Shown here one piece after another: positions 11,147 to 23,600 of a DNA stretch of 64,000 bases. The notes beneath the pieces were generated by a model. The model saw nothing but the letters and a program-made list of their open reading frames with translations, searched no databases and had not been told where the DNA came from. The DNA comes from Ciona intestinalis (taxonomy: Eukaryota; Chordata; Ascidiacea; Phlebobranchia; Cionidae). Positions within the stretch are counted from its first letter, which is position 1; the number at the start of each line of letters is the position of its first letter. The DNA is taken from positions 2,255,962 to 2,319,961 of the forward strand of contig NC_020172.2 of assembly GCF_000224145.3 (NCBI RefSeq), in the 5' to 3' direction. The translations under genes and the position numbers were made by a program.

Positions 11147-12029
11147 CCACGGCGCCGGAGATTGTTTTGTGTGATTTTCAGTTTCCAGTGTCGTGGTAAG
11201 GCAAAGAATACGGGCCCGACAAAAAATGTGGGGTAATAGACCAAGTTAGGCCTAAACCTCAGGTCCTATGTCGTTCACTATTTACAAGCGATGTAAATGC
11301 GCCACTGGTTCATAGTATTGTATAAATTACTTTCGGGTTTAATAAACGGGTAAAATGTGTATTTATTAAGAAGCATGCCAACTACGATATCTTTGCTTAA
11401 AATATGTTACCGCAAGGTGACAGTATAGACAAGGAAAATTTATTACGCATCTTCGTGTCAGCTGATCGGTCACGTGACGTTAATTGTGCAATTGCATGCA
11501 GAAGCAACAAAACGTCACGTACGGTCAATTTCCGGATAGTGATAGTCAACTGTCGTGTTGTTTTCACTGTCATTTTGTGGAACGTGTGTTGGCAAGTTGT
11601 TTCCAGCTAGAATACGCAATAGTATAAGTAGCTGGAAAGTTAGTTTACAAATTAATAAACACGAACGTTGCTGTATGACTTATACGAACGTATCAATTCA
11701 AAGGTGTTAGTTTGTTTGTTATAATGTGCGTTTTTTAAACTATACTGTCATGCCTACTTAGTTTACATTACAAAATTAATGTATAAGGTATTTGCGTACA
11801 GAACAAATTTTCGGTTTATGAGTAACTGAGTTATAAATAAATGTATGTTTAATATAGACAGGTCCATTTGTGACAATATCGGTTTGTATAGCCATAAATA
11901 GAGTTTACCTTTTAACTGTGTGCTGTCTATGTAAAATGTACCAAAGTTTGTAATTAAATTTTCTCTCAGAACTGAAGTTAAACAACGCCATACAACACAC
12001 AAGCAAAGATAAATTGTTTATTTATTGAT
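11147..12029. other. Antizyme upstream region
   Basis: No coding exon is supported. It contains the CACGTG palindrome described separately. The open frame 11404-11610 covers that promoter-like DNA and looks like chance. The antizyme 5' UTR presumably starts within this stretch. There is no clear TATA box. Confidence 0.5.
11469..11478. promoter_or_regulatory. Palindromic E-box GTCACGTGAC
   Basis: Ten-base perfect palindrome with the CACGTG core bound by Myc/Max, USF and MITF/TFE-type bHLH factors. A second E-box core (CAGCTG) lies 11 bases upstream. It sits 550 bp before the antizyme start. A role in antizyme control is inference. Confidence 0.4.
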
Positions 12030-12582
12030 ATGCATACTGAGAATAATAGTAATTACCGATATGAAGAAAAAGAGGAAAAAGCAGGCTACTTTACCATCCT
12101 CTCCTCTTTCTTGGCTGGATCACAAGGCAACGATCCGGAGGCGGCCGAGCCTCGGCAGTGCTCCTGACGTCCTTAACAATAAACACAGTAACTCCAGCAG
12201 CCTTAAGTTTGCAAACCAACTACTTAAAAGCGTAAGCAACCAAGGACATGAAATCAAGCTGAAATCTTTCATTCGTAACATTACCGAGAAAACAGTTGTA
12301 TGTTGGGATACTGTCGCTATCGGCGAACGGTTGTACGTCCATGTCCCCATAAATGTAAATCGTGATAGCTTTGTCGCTTTGCTGGATTACGCTGAAGAGG
12401 AGCTTGAGGTCTCACAGGTTGTTGTGTGTATTGATGCCAACTCACAAGATCTTCCAAATATGGTCAAAGCGTTCCGATTCATGGGTTTCGAACACATCCA
12501 CCCAGATGATCCATCAATGAAAGTTTTGAAACAATCCAGCGACTTACAAGGCTTCCGATATCTCGGCTATGATCTTGACTAA
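12030..12582 (+). CDS. Ornithine decarboxylase antizyme, +1 frameshift gene, single exon
   Basis: The product is made from two overlapping frames: 12030-12164 (45 codons, MHTENNSNYRY... to QCS) and 12166-12582 (DVLNNKHS... to YLGYDLD), 183 residues in all. Frame 1 ends at TCC TGA. Skipping one base there reads TCC GAC and opens frame 2. Antizyme binds ornithine decarboxylase, delivers it to the proteasome and blocks polyamine uptake. High polyamine levels raise frameshifting, which closes a feedback loop. Family evidence in frame 2: RLYVHVPINVNRDSFVALL, then YAEEELEVSQVVVCID and FRFMGFEHIHPDDP, which align with the vertebrate LYIEIPGG...SFAVLLEFAEEQL...FSFLGFE core. No intron interrupts it. 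A frame-2 translation from an upstream TTG at 12025 is a shadow and not the real start. Confidence 0.95.
12162..12168 (+). promoter_or_regulatory. Programmed +1 frameshift site (TCC TGA C)
   Basis: The last frame-1 sense codon TCC is followed by stop TGA, with C as the next base. This is the animal antizyme slippery-stop arrangement, and TGA followed by C is a weak termination context. I could not confirm a 3' pseudoknot by eye. Confidence 0.9.
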
Positions 12583-12666
12583 CTCATGCTGTATATAAAT
12601 ACCTAACAGGGGCGTGTTCAAGGGTTAAGCAGGTCTAGACAACTTTTCAGGAAAAATATGGCATAA

Positions 12667-12672
12667 AATAAA
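12667..12672 (+). promoter_or_regulatory. Poly(A) signal for antizyme
   Basis: AATAAA 85 bases after the stop codon. It would give a compact mRNA. Confidence 0.6.
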
Positions 12673-14304
12673 TGAGCTTTATTGCACTGTCCATCTCTTA
12701 TTTACGTGCCATTTGAAAATATGTTTCCTAATTAAACCTCCCTTAAATTCCTGGATACCCCCTTCTAACTTGCATATGTTGTGTGTGATGCAGAAACTGT
12801 TTGGCCCTTGTGACTGTATTTTGTACATAGGTTTTTAAAAACACAAAAAAGAACTGTTTACTTAAGAGTTAAGACGAAATGATAACAAAAAAGTTACACA
12901 AACTGTTTGATTAATTCGAATTATTCTGAAATTATGGATTCACCTAACTGACTTCAACACTTGAAAACATCAGTAAAGTTTTTCTGTATGTACTGCATTT
13001 GTATGTTTGGTTTGGTATTTAGAGATACTGTTGCATAAACTTGCATTATCTCAGCGCGTGGTGTGGCTGCTTGTATTCTGATAGATTTAAAAATACATAA
13101 TTATTTAAATATAGAAGTAGTTGATTTATTACAATAATATTTACTGTTAACACTTTTTACATAAAGCAGTTTGTATAGTGATAGTAATAGTAGCAGATAG
13201 TTTCTTTAAAAAGTTTAATATAAGTTAAATATTTTCACTTTTTCAGAGTATAACTGTGTGTGGTAAGTAATCTGTAACAATGCGTAAATAAATTTTCATG
13301 AAATTTTAAATATTAGAATGTTTCTCCATTACAATCAAATTATTTTGTTTTCACTTAAGGTACAAAGTAACTCCATTTTAAAAAGCAAATGCTATTTTGT
13401 GTATTACTAACAATCTTTATTGTGGTTGTGGTGTATATGAATGTTAATCTGGTAATAATTGGAATGAATAAAATGTGGACTTATAATAATTTGGAGTTAC
13501 TTGGTCAACAGAATGTTAAGATAGATTGAAATACTTGAAATTAAGAGGCACCTTAATGTATTGAGAGCATTTGTAGTGCGTGGCAAATGCCACTAACCTT
13601 TGCAGTTTACATTAGGTGGGTGATAAGTCTTACTGTCCAGTGGCAAAGTCATGGCATTTGCAGATAGCCACCGTGAATTTCCAAGGTGAAAATATAAGGC
13701 AAATTTGAAGATATAGAATAAATGAAATTATTGTTAGAAGTTGGAACAGCTGAGTTAAAATATTGTTATGAAAACATGTCATAATATGTCAGCGCAGCTT
13801 AGTGTTCAGTGTTGTTCTGAGACATATGAAATAAGCTGTAATACGTACATATGGTGGGTGTATAATCATAATGTTGCGCCATTTGTTTTGCTGATATATT
13901 ATATATGTATAGGGATTTTGATTCACACATGAAATATAACTTGTTAATGTCCTTGTATTGTCATATACTTCTCAGTTACGCATAGGTAAGTATGCCACCC
14001 ATAATTTATAATATTTGAACCACAAACATGACATTCAAACTCTTATTTCAATCCTTAACATTTAACTAACCTCTCTTCACAGAAGAGAAGGCTTAATAAA
14101 TGTCAGGCCCATGAGCGATGGGCCTTGATAAGATTATTTACAGAATCTCCACCATTGCCTCAAGGGGATATAATAAGTAAGATGTACGAGGCCATGTGCA
14201 GGCGATGACGGTAAGCATCTAACTAAGTCGCCGGCTGATCTAATTAAATGTGTCTGCAGTAAGGCGCTGAAGCATTTGGCCTGCAGTCCTTGGTGCGAAA
14301 GGTC
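12673..14304. other. Intergenic DNA before sushi gene A
   Basis: AT-rich, without an open frame of note. The last 250 bp are less AT-rich and look promoter-proximal: a hairpin-forming GGCCCATGAGCGATGGGCC at about 14106-14124, a GATA-type site (TTGATAAGATT) just after it, and then the TATA element. Confidence 0.5.
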
Positions 14305-14341
14305 TATATAAAGTACGAATATATTTCATGAAACTCATTCA
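14305..14341 (+). promoter_or_regulatory. Core promoter of sushi gene A (TATA plus initiator)
   Basis: TATATAAAG begins at 14305, and an initiator-like CTCATTC has its A at 14337, 32 bases downstream. That is the classical TATA-to-start spacing. The inferred 5' UTR of about 273 bases is unspliced or nearly so. The same arrangement occurs at 29936. Confidence 0.6.
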
Positions 14342-14560
14342 GTTGATATACGTTCTTGGAGTACTATCTGTTGCTGTGTAGTTAAACTATACAATTAGAA
14401 ATAGTAGTAGACTAAACAAATTAAATAAAATGCTTTTCTGAATTTGATTCAGTTGGAATATGCTCTTGAAATACTACAGTTGTTGCAAGTTAAACAGATT
14501 AAATATATTTCGCAACTTTTAGTCGGTATTATTGAAAATAGTTGTAGCAAATTAAACAGT
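14337..14560 (+). repeat. Imperfect tandem repeat in the 5' UTR of sushi gene A
   Basis: ATTCAGTTGATATACGTTCT...GTTAAAC at 14337-14387 recurs as ATTCAGTTGGAATATGCTCT...GTTAAAC at 14448-14499. A weaker third copy (GTTGTAGCAAATTAAACAG) lies at 14541-14559. Confidence 0.5.
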
Positions 14561-14609
14561 TTACGATTAATAAAAGTTGCATTAAATAAAAGTAGTAGGG
14601 TCTATCAAG

Positions 14610-17600
14610 ATGACTTCGCTTTTAATGCAGTTTATTTTTAATGTGATCATACTCACATACTTTACAGTGAATGGGCAAGGTAAATAAGTAAACTATTGAT
14701 TAAAAGTTTCATTACCTTTAATTCGTTAGGTTGTAAATCAATATTTTAAATTATAATCACGTACTGCGTCCCCGCTAATCTCTGATCAGTAATTATTTTT
14801 TAGTAAACCTTTCCTTGATTTAAATATCCTGTGTTGCATTTTTTACTTCCACATTTTCATTTATTAATTTCAAAGTTCTTCAAATGTAATATGATAATAG
14901 TTTTCAATTAATTGTATAGGCATATTTACTCGTAAAATTGAAAATTGTAAAAACTGCCAATTGTATTAGAATAACAAAATATTAATTTTAATTTGTCTCT
15001 TTGATTACTTTAATGAAGTTTAAGAAATGAAAAATAAAGAAAGCCACACAAAACTATTTAAATTATTAAAAAGTTAACATTCTGCATCAAAAAAATAACA
15101 TTTTACAATATAATGAGTATTTATAGTTAGTTCTGTTTTCCAGGTTGTGGCAATGCTCCAACCATTGAAAATGCTCAGATAGCAACGCATGCAGGCCCTC
15201 ATGTCAGGTTAAAAAACAATTTTTTGATTGTGACTGGTTGTATTATTTGCACCAAGATATCTTGCTTTAACTATTTTAATTTGAAATTTGTGACGTTTTA
15301 CTTAAAGTTATTTGATATTCTTCTGAGGTGTGATAAAACATTACCCTGTCCAAGTCGATTTTAAATGTGCTTCTTTGTGTAATATATCATGCTTTTAGAT
15401 TACCTTTTAATTTAAAAAATAAAATTCACTTTAATAATACTTTATATTCTGTGGAAACATAAGCTTGGCCAAATTGTCTCGAATAAAAACAAACACCACC
15501 TATTTTGTATGAGTAAAACAATAAACTGTGTATAGTTTGTTTAAAGTGACATATACTTTATCGTGGCAACAGTTTTGTATTTATATTATTCATATTCACC
15601 TTATGTTGTAAAAATTTAATCATTTTTGTGTAAATGTTCATTTTTGTGTAAATGAAGTACATTAATAAAATGTTGATTTTTCTCAGGTATGAGTGCATTC
15701 GAGGGTATTATGTGATCAATGGTACAAACACATTGCATTGTATCAATAACTCATGGGTTGGCATTCACCTCACATGTCTACGTAAGTAAAATCAATTTTT
15801 TATCACATGGAATCGATGAGCACAGTTGATAAGCGATTCAGGGTGTTCATGTCTAAAATAACACCTTTGAGTGGTAAAGAAATTCTATTCTATATGGATG
15901 AGGTCCTACGGCGATACACACAAGGGTGCTTTGGATTTATGCCTGATTTCCCCATTGCCCCAACACTTAAGAGTGCTACTATACAGATTTTATCATTTGT
16001 CAAAGTCTGTCACTTTTCATGATAATGTTAGAACGCATATAAGGAAAATATGTTCCGTTGTTATTTTTTAATAACTTATTTTAGTTATTCTTTCTTCATA
16101 AGTGTTAATGCTTCCAACAGTTTCTGATCCATGGTGTGAAGCAGTAAACACTGAATGTTGACACCTTATTATTACTTTTAACATTGATACGTGGGTGCTG
16201 TATTTTTCTCCTTTTTATAATATGAACATCTGGTTACCAGATGTGTGATTATGACTATTTTATATCTGAGGAAAAAACACCTATTTTTGAGTAATGGGCC
16301 AGCTCTGACTTATATTGAACTGGTTTAGGAAATGGCATATTAAACACTTTCTGGAACGCCTCAGAATAGAACCTTATTTATATAGAATAAAATCTTTAAA
16401 AAAATTGCTAACACAAAAGTCCTTAGAATCATACTGATTAGGGAAATGGGCAAATTCTGGCCGATATCTCTAGTTTCTGGCCACGGCTTTTTAACATAGA
16501 GTATATAGTTATTGGTAAAACATGTTAGATGTACTAATGTACACATTATTTTTCCACAGAGGGTTGCCCAAGACCTGATCCTGTGCAGTTTGCTTCCATT
16601 GATTTCTACAGAGACATTGAAGATGTGACACTTAATGCTACAAGCTCTTTCAATGGAGTCAGGAAAAGCATGACCGCTTATTACAAGTGTAATGAAGGTA
16701 AGAAATTCATATTGCTTTTATTGAAGATTTTTTGTATGCGTCTGCATAGAAATTTAAATAGGTGAAACCCTGTATAGAAATTTAAATAGGTGAAGGCATA
16801 TTTAACCTTTTTAAGCTTCATGGTCTAAAAGTTACCTATATGCTACACCTTTATAGGTTTTAGTGACTACTAGACTATTTTTTTTGAAAACAATTATGAT
16901 TCGAAAATCTGGGTAATTGTACATGCAAAAAGAAATGCTCAAATTACCTTCTGCAATTCAGTAACACAGACAGTTGCATGTCATTGGCTAATTGGCCTAT
17001 TTAAGTTGACTGCATGGCTGTTTCAATCTGTCATCACCTAGTTAGCATTGTCATGTTGATAGTTCTTTCTATGTATACAGAGGAATAGGTATAACTTTAG
17101 GAGCATCTGAGCCAGGGTGACATAATACTCCAACTATTGAAACATGGTTGTAAATGTATGATTATGAACAAGATTTTAGGTTTAAAATAGCTTTCCCCCC
17201 GATGTATGATGTCTATACAAACAAGCAAGCTAAAATATAGCATTTGCTACTTTAAAGTGTAACTCGATAGTGTGTTTTAGTAGTGTCACCCCAGATTTTA
17301 TTGTAAGTTCAAAAACATGACGCGTATCTACAAAGCTTTGCTGATGTGATTTACTTAAACTTTGCAGGTTATGACATGAGAGGTCAACGTAGGTCAAGGT
17401 CATGCCAAACAGATTTTACATGGACCGAAGTTCTTTTCCAATGCCACATCAAATCATGTCCTGCCCCTCCTATGATAGACCATGGGATTATAACAGGGGA
17501 TAGCTTTAGATATGAAAGCTGGGTGACTTATACATGTGATCCTGGTAAGTTTTTTTTCTATTATTTGTTGACAATGAAATTTATGACCAAATTGGGTTGT

Positions 17601-20600
17601 TCTCTGTTTTGGTATCATTGAAATTGATAAAACAAATCAGTAATTTTCCTGTTTTCTAAATGAGAAATGTTGATATAACTTTGAAGCTCCATCTACATTT
17701 TGTCCAATTCCCATAAATTTGTGGCAGAAAAGTTAAATTCTATACTATTATAGTACTATGCCCCAATACTTTGTCATATAACACATGTTATGAGCAGAGG
17801 TTAAAGGCATTTGTCATCGACTTTAAGTTCTGTTTTGCATGTTACTGGCTTTTTAGTTAAATTTTAATGTTTGCTTTATTTTTGAAGCCGTTTGGATAAT
17901 TTTATTATTAAAAAAATTCATATTTATAAAATTGACCCTAAATGTATGAGTAACTTTAGGGTTAAAGTGACAATAATATACATTTACTATTTATCTACAG
18001 GTTATTACACAGATGGTAGTGGCAGACGTCCTGTGAATATTCAATGTATTGAAAGGAATGGAAACATGCAATGGCAAACACCACCACCTGTTTGTAAATG
18101 TAAGTAATTTGTGCCAACTGTGACCTAAATTCCAGGTTTATGCTGTACTATGCTGAAGTAGAATCTATTTAAATTAAAAAAAATTTTTTTTTAAACATTG
18201 ATATTTTTACTGCTATAGGTATCAGATGTAAATTTAATGTAGATTTAACAATTTTTTGGCAGACAAATAGTCTTTAATCAGAACTGTGTTAATTTTTTTG
18301 CTTTGAGATAATTTCTCCGAAAATATGTTGTCTGGTAGCATAGCAGCAAATTGCTATAATGGTTGTGTAATTGTCATATTTATTATAATTATTTATGTTA
18401 ATTGATCTATGCGGGCCGTATATTAGTTGCTAGTCCCCTATGAATTGTAGACTCCATATTTTAATAACTTTTCTGTTACTGTATCCATGTTTGAAGAGTG
18501 TTAATTAAGAGGAAGTGTATTGTACTGTAATGGTATAATCATCTAAAAATAAGCATTAAGAGCAGTTTTCTACTGTTTGATGTTATGCCAAGTATGAAAA
18601 GTAACAGAATATTTGTATGTAATCTTTTTCAGTAATGGAATAAAAAAAAATTAAATGCAGTTACCACTATTTGACATTATGTACAATAACAAAGGTAACA
18701 GAATATTTTTTCAGTAATCTGCAGTCCAAGAAATGCACTTGGAGTTGAACTTGGGCGTACCTGCATGAGTGCTTGTGAAACTGACAGCGATTGCTCTGTT
18801 CACTTAGAAAGCTGTATTTGTGACGGTCTATGTGGTTTCTCATGCATCAACCCAGGTTAGTTAAATGAATAGAACTTATTCTCATGTGGTAGGCAACAAT
18901 CGTTCTAACGCAGGTGTTCCTTTCCACACATCTTGTGTCCCTTTAAAAGACCACTTATGTATTTTTATGGTTGATTTCCTTTTGATGGCCATTTTTTTAT
19001 TTTATTTTCGAAACTTCCAAATTTTCTGGAGTATTTTCTAAATTTTTCTATTACACCACAGTCAAATGGCGTTTGTTGTTTTCGCCAAGTAAAACACAAA
19101 GAAGCACTTATTTGAAAAAAATTAATGTCCGAAATCTTCAAATTTTTAGTAGCATGTCCTAAACTTTTCCATTACGCTACAGTCACATGACGTTTGTTAT
19201 TTTCACTAAGTAAAGTACAAAGCAGTTATTTGACATTCTTATCCCGCCATTATATAGCCTGAAGGCATGGTAGTCTAGCCACAAACATCCTATCTATTTA
19301 ATGCATACCCACTTTAAATGTACTCCTTGTTGAATGTTTAAGGGTAACAAACAAAAACCAAATCCAAGAAATTGTGTTTCATGCATTATATTCTTTTCAT
19401 TAAGAATTTATTTAGAATTCATGTAGATTGTAGAATCTGTGAATAGGAAACTAATGATGTCACTTTTTCAAAATTATGTATTTTGTAGCACCTTATTCTG
19501 GCTGGTATTTCATTACAAAAATCGTCTGACTTAATTAGCACTAGATTAGAATCAGATTCACAGCATTTATCACAGTTACTGAATATGTCTGGTTAGAGAC
19601 TGTTATTTATTTATATGTTTTAATTCTAATATTTCAGATTCTATTTGTCAAATACCCGGACAACTGGCTAATGGAACAACCAGCTATTCAACAATCAACT
19701 ATAACAGCACTGTTCTGTAAGTTATGGCTCTGCATTTATTTAAAATTCATTATATATATATTTCTGTATAATTTTTTTACTATTTAATTTTGTGCTAAAT
19801 TGATTAAAGCTATCAACTTAGTTAAGGTGACATAAATGTAACACATTTATCCTCGCGTAGCAGAGAAACAGCTATCGTTAAGTCATAGGTTTTTTATTCT
19901 TACCAGCTAAAATCAAGTTACCACATGATATAAATCAAATAATACAAAATCAGAAATAAATAATTAATTTGTTAAGACTTTTCATGTCACCCTAAACACC
20001 CCTATTATTACCCCGTACTGCTAAGGTACGAATGCTTTCCTGGGTATGTGATGGCAAGCGGTGATGCCGTTCGTAAATGTCGATCAGATTCAGTGTGGAG
20101 TGGAGCAATGCCCACTTGTGTTCGTAAGTCATGTTTCTTTTTATTGCAGGCAACACCTATTGTGAAAAGTTTACAAATTAGTAACTTTATTTACATCAAT
20201 TTTAAACAGTTTTCCTGTACAAAAATTATGCTTTAGAGATGTAGGCATATAGTTTTAATTTTTTTTTACATTAATTAAACATTAATTTTAATTTTTAAAC
20301 ATTTATTTTTTACAGGATTATTTTTCACTCTTTTTTTAGGTATTTTAAATATTTTTGTTGCTTAGGTGGTTGTGGACAGCCTGTTCCTTTGGAAAATGGA
20401 GGAATCCCTATTGGAGATGCAGTCGGATATTTGGTTAATGATGTGGTCAAATACACTTGCCCCGCTGGTATATAGCATGTGTTGCATCATTTATATTGTT
20501 ATACAAATTAAACATTGAGTATATTCTCCGAAATTAATGTGCCAACTTTGGCCTAACTCACGACTTGCCCATTCTACATTAAACAATATAGCTATTCCAC

Positions 20601-23600
20601 CAAATAAGTGTTCTACAACAGTTATTTAGTAATGGGCGAACTTTAGCCTTAATAGCATGCCTCTTGGTGTGCTCTGATATTAATTATTTAGTAGAAAAAA
20701 ATATTACTTTTTCTTGAAAACTTTAAACCACTTTGTTAAACTCAGAAATCCGACAAATTCACCCACACAGTTTTAGTATTTACAAATACATTTCAAAGGT
20801 TTCAGTCCAACTGGTCCATCCAACATAGCAGTATGTGGTTCCAACTTCCAATGGACCACCCCTAACCTTAGGTGCGTGCAAGGCAACTGTGGTCCTCCAG
20901 AAGTGCCAGAACACGGCCACACTCAACAATCAAGTGACACTGGTGGCTCAAACCTTCTGTTTAACCAAACTGCATACTTTAGCTGTGATCCAGGTAACTA
21001 TAAAAATAAAACACTGTTCCAATAGAATTAATGCTGCTGTCAATATAAATAACAATAGTCAATAGTATAATGGGGACACTGATATTAAAAAACCTGTTAA
21101 AATGTAAACTATTTGTCTATGTATTATATTATGCCTGGTTGCAACAACAGTAGAAAAGCAATCACCATCCAATATCAGTGTCACCATTATATTGTTACTT
21201 TAAATATTGATAGCAGCAATGGCAGCATTAATTCTATTCTAACACATGTTGTAATTCAAATCTTTAACCATTTCCTATTGTCCATAAAACAAATAGATTT
21301 ATTTGTTTCTCATATGTCTAACAAATTAAAAAAATAACTTTCTAAACAAATTAAATTTTAAAATTTCATTTCCTTTAAAATCGTTAGTGCCAAGCAATGG
21401 TTTAACTTTATTGCCAGTTTACTGTTGACATTTTATGACCCTCGTAATGTTTTTGCTTCAGGTTATGTTTTGAATGGCACAGCAAATATTTCATGTACTT
21501 CCAACTCATTTGGTGTCCAGTTTCACCCTCCAAATCTTCCATTATGCGAGCGTAAGTTAGTTCAGCTTATAGACATGTATGTGTTCTGTGAGTGACTTAT
21601 CTATGGTTGCCACTCTCATGCTAAAAATGTTGTGATACTGTAAGGTTTATGGGTCTATGGGAAAGACACTTAGTAATTACTGATTGTTTGTAGCCCCCTA
21701 AGTGCCAGGGTACCCTGCAATGTCTTAACTAAATTTCAGGCCTCATGATGTGTCATGCTGTAGAACCTTACCCACATAGATTAGAAATAAGAGAGAAATA
21801 TCTTTTTTCAGGTGGTTGCACACAACCTTTGCCAGTTACATTAGAAGGAACAGAAGCAACAACTGATGCCGTGGGTTCAGGATTCGCTGTTGGTTCCATT
21901 GTAACTTACCAATGCAGCATCGGACATTACATACACGGTGCGGGTTCTAGACAATGCTCTGTGCATTTTAACTGGACAGAACCTGGATTCCTATGCTTGA
22001 AGATGTCATGTGATGTCCCAGTTGTTCCAGTTAATGGTTCAGTATCAGGAGCATCTTACTTGTTCAATGATAGTATACAATTTTCTTGCGACACCGGTAA
22101 TTCTGATTTTCATTCAATTTAGTATAATTGTTTGCTACACGAGTGTACAAGAATTCTGAAAGAGATCTTTTGGCAATTTTTTGTTTTTAAATTGCAAGGT
22201 TTTGTTTAACATACAGTGCGACATCATGAGGGTATCCCGTTATGGGTATATGTAGATGTGTTCTTGTACATTTAGTGGTATACCCCAATGATTTTTTTAT
22301 TTCTTTAAGTTACAGTTAAAAAATAGCTAGAAGATCTGTTCAAAATTATAACATGCCTGTCAGCAAGAGCATATATTAGCATAAAGTTATAAAAATTGAA
22401 ACTTTCTCACAGGTTTTACAATGCAAGGTAGTGAAGGTGCAAACTGTGTATGGAACTCAACAGGTGTTATGTGGGATTCAAAAGCCCCTGTTTGTAATCG
22501 TAAGTTTTATCCTCTCTCTAATTTCGTTAGTTTTATTTCATTTTTTTTGTGAACTTTAAGAAGGAAAAAATGATTTTTAGGTGAAAATTTATAGTACCTT
22601 GTAAATAATTTTCAAAAACTGTTCTAAACTTTAAAAAAGTAAAATTTAAAGTGAAAATTTATAATAATAAAATTCTCAATAACAAGAAACCAAAAAATTC
22701 AATCTCGCACAAAATTGATTTATATTTCCACTCCACCACAGAAATAAAAAAGAGTAGAACGCGCAACTGCCCAAAACCATGATATATTCTTTTTTCTATT
22801 CACGTGACCGCCAACTCCGTCCCCATTTCGCTGGGTCTCCATTGTAAAAGATAGGCGCACAGTAATTTTAGGAGGTTTTAGGTGTTTATTTTAAAAACTA
22901 CACTAACTATTCCAGTTTATTAGGCCAGTTTAGTATTTGGTAGGTTAACGCTTACACTTTAGCGCTTGTTTAGGAAAATTAATTATTTTATAAATTTAAT
23001 TAAAAACGTTCAGACAAACGGTTTGTTAGAAATATATATATATTTGGAAATAGTTATTTTTCTCCATAAACTTAAATTAAGTCAAAAAACGAAGAAAAAC
23101 TACATAAAACAATGGCTTCCATTGACTACTATAGTAAACGGGAACGAGTCGTGAAACAGAGAGAGTGTATCATGCTCTCTCCTTTACCCACATTAGAGAT
23201 GCGCGTTCTATTCTTTTTTATTTCTGTGGTTTCCACCTATAACCACAAAAGGAAAATGTAAAACCGCAATGTCATTGTGTAGACTGTACGCCATGCTTGT
23301 AGCTACAGCTACTCTGTTGATTAATTTCTGTTTACTTGCCCACGGCACCTGTGGTTATTGATTACCAATGTTTCAAAGCAATCACAACAACTCTAATGAT
23401 AAACAGTGTACTTGATTGCTCCAACTTGCAAAACAACTTTAAATGATTAAAACACGACACACATTGTATTGAATAAATAGTATTTGGTAATTGTCTATAA
23501 AATTGTATATATTTTGGTATGGTATATAAAAAGTTTAAACATTTAGGGACTTTTTTAAAATTTAATCTGTAACGTTAGTATAACATGTAATCAACAATAT

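Noticed and set aside
10824..11244. Several open frames on both strands over the N run
   Set aside because: They consist almost wholly of undetermined bases and exist only because N contains no stop codon.
21740..21811. Alternative start of gene A exon 13 at the earlier acceptor near 21739
   Set aside because: It would insert about 24 residues without cysteines between sushi domains and does not fit the phase of exon 12 as well as the acceptor at 21811, which begins with the usual RGC.
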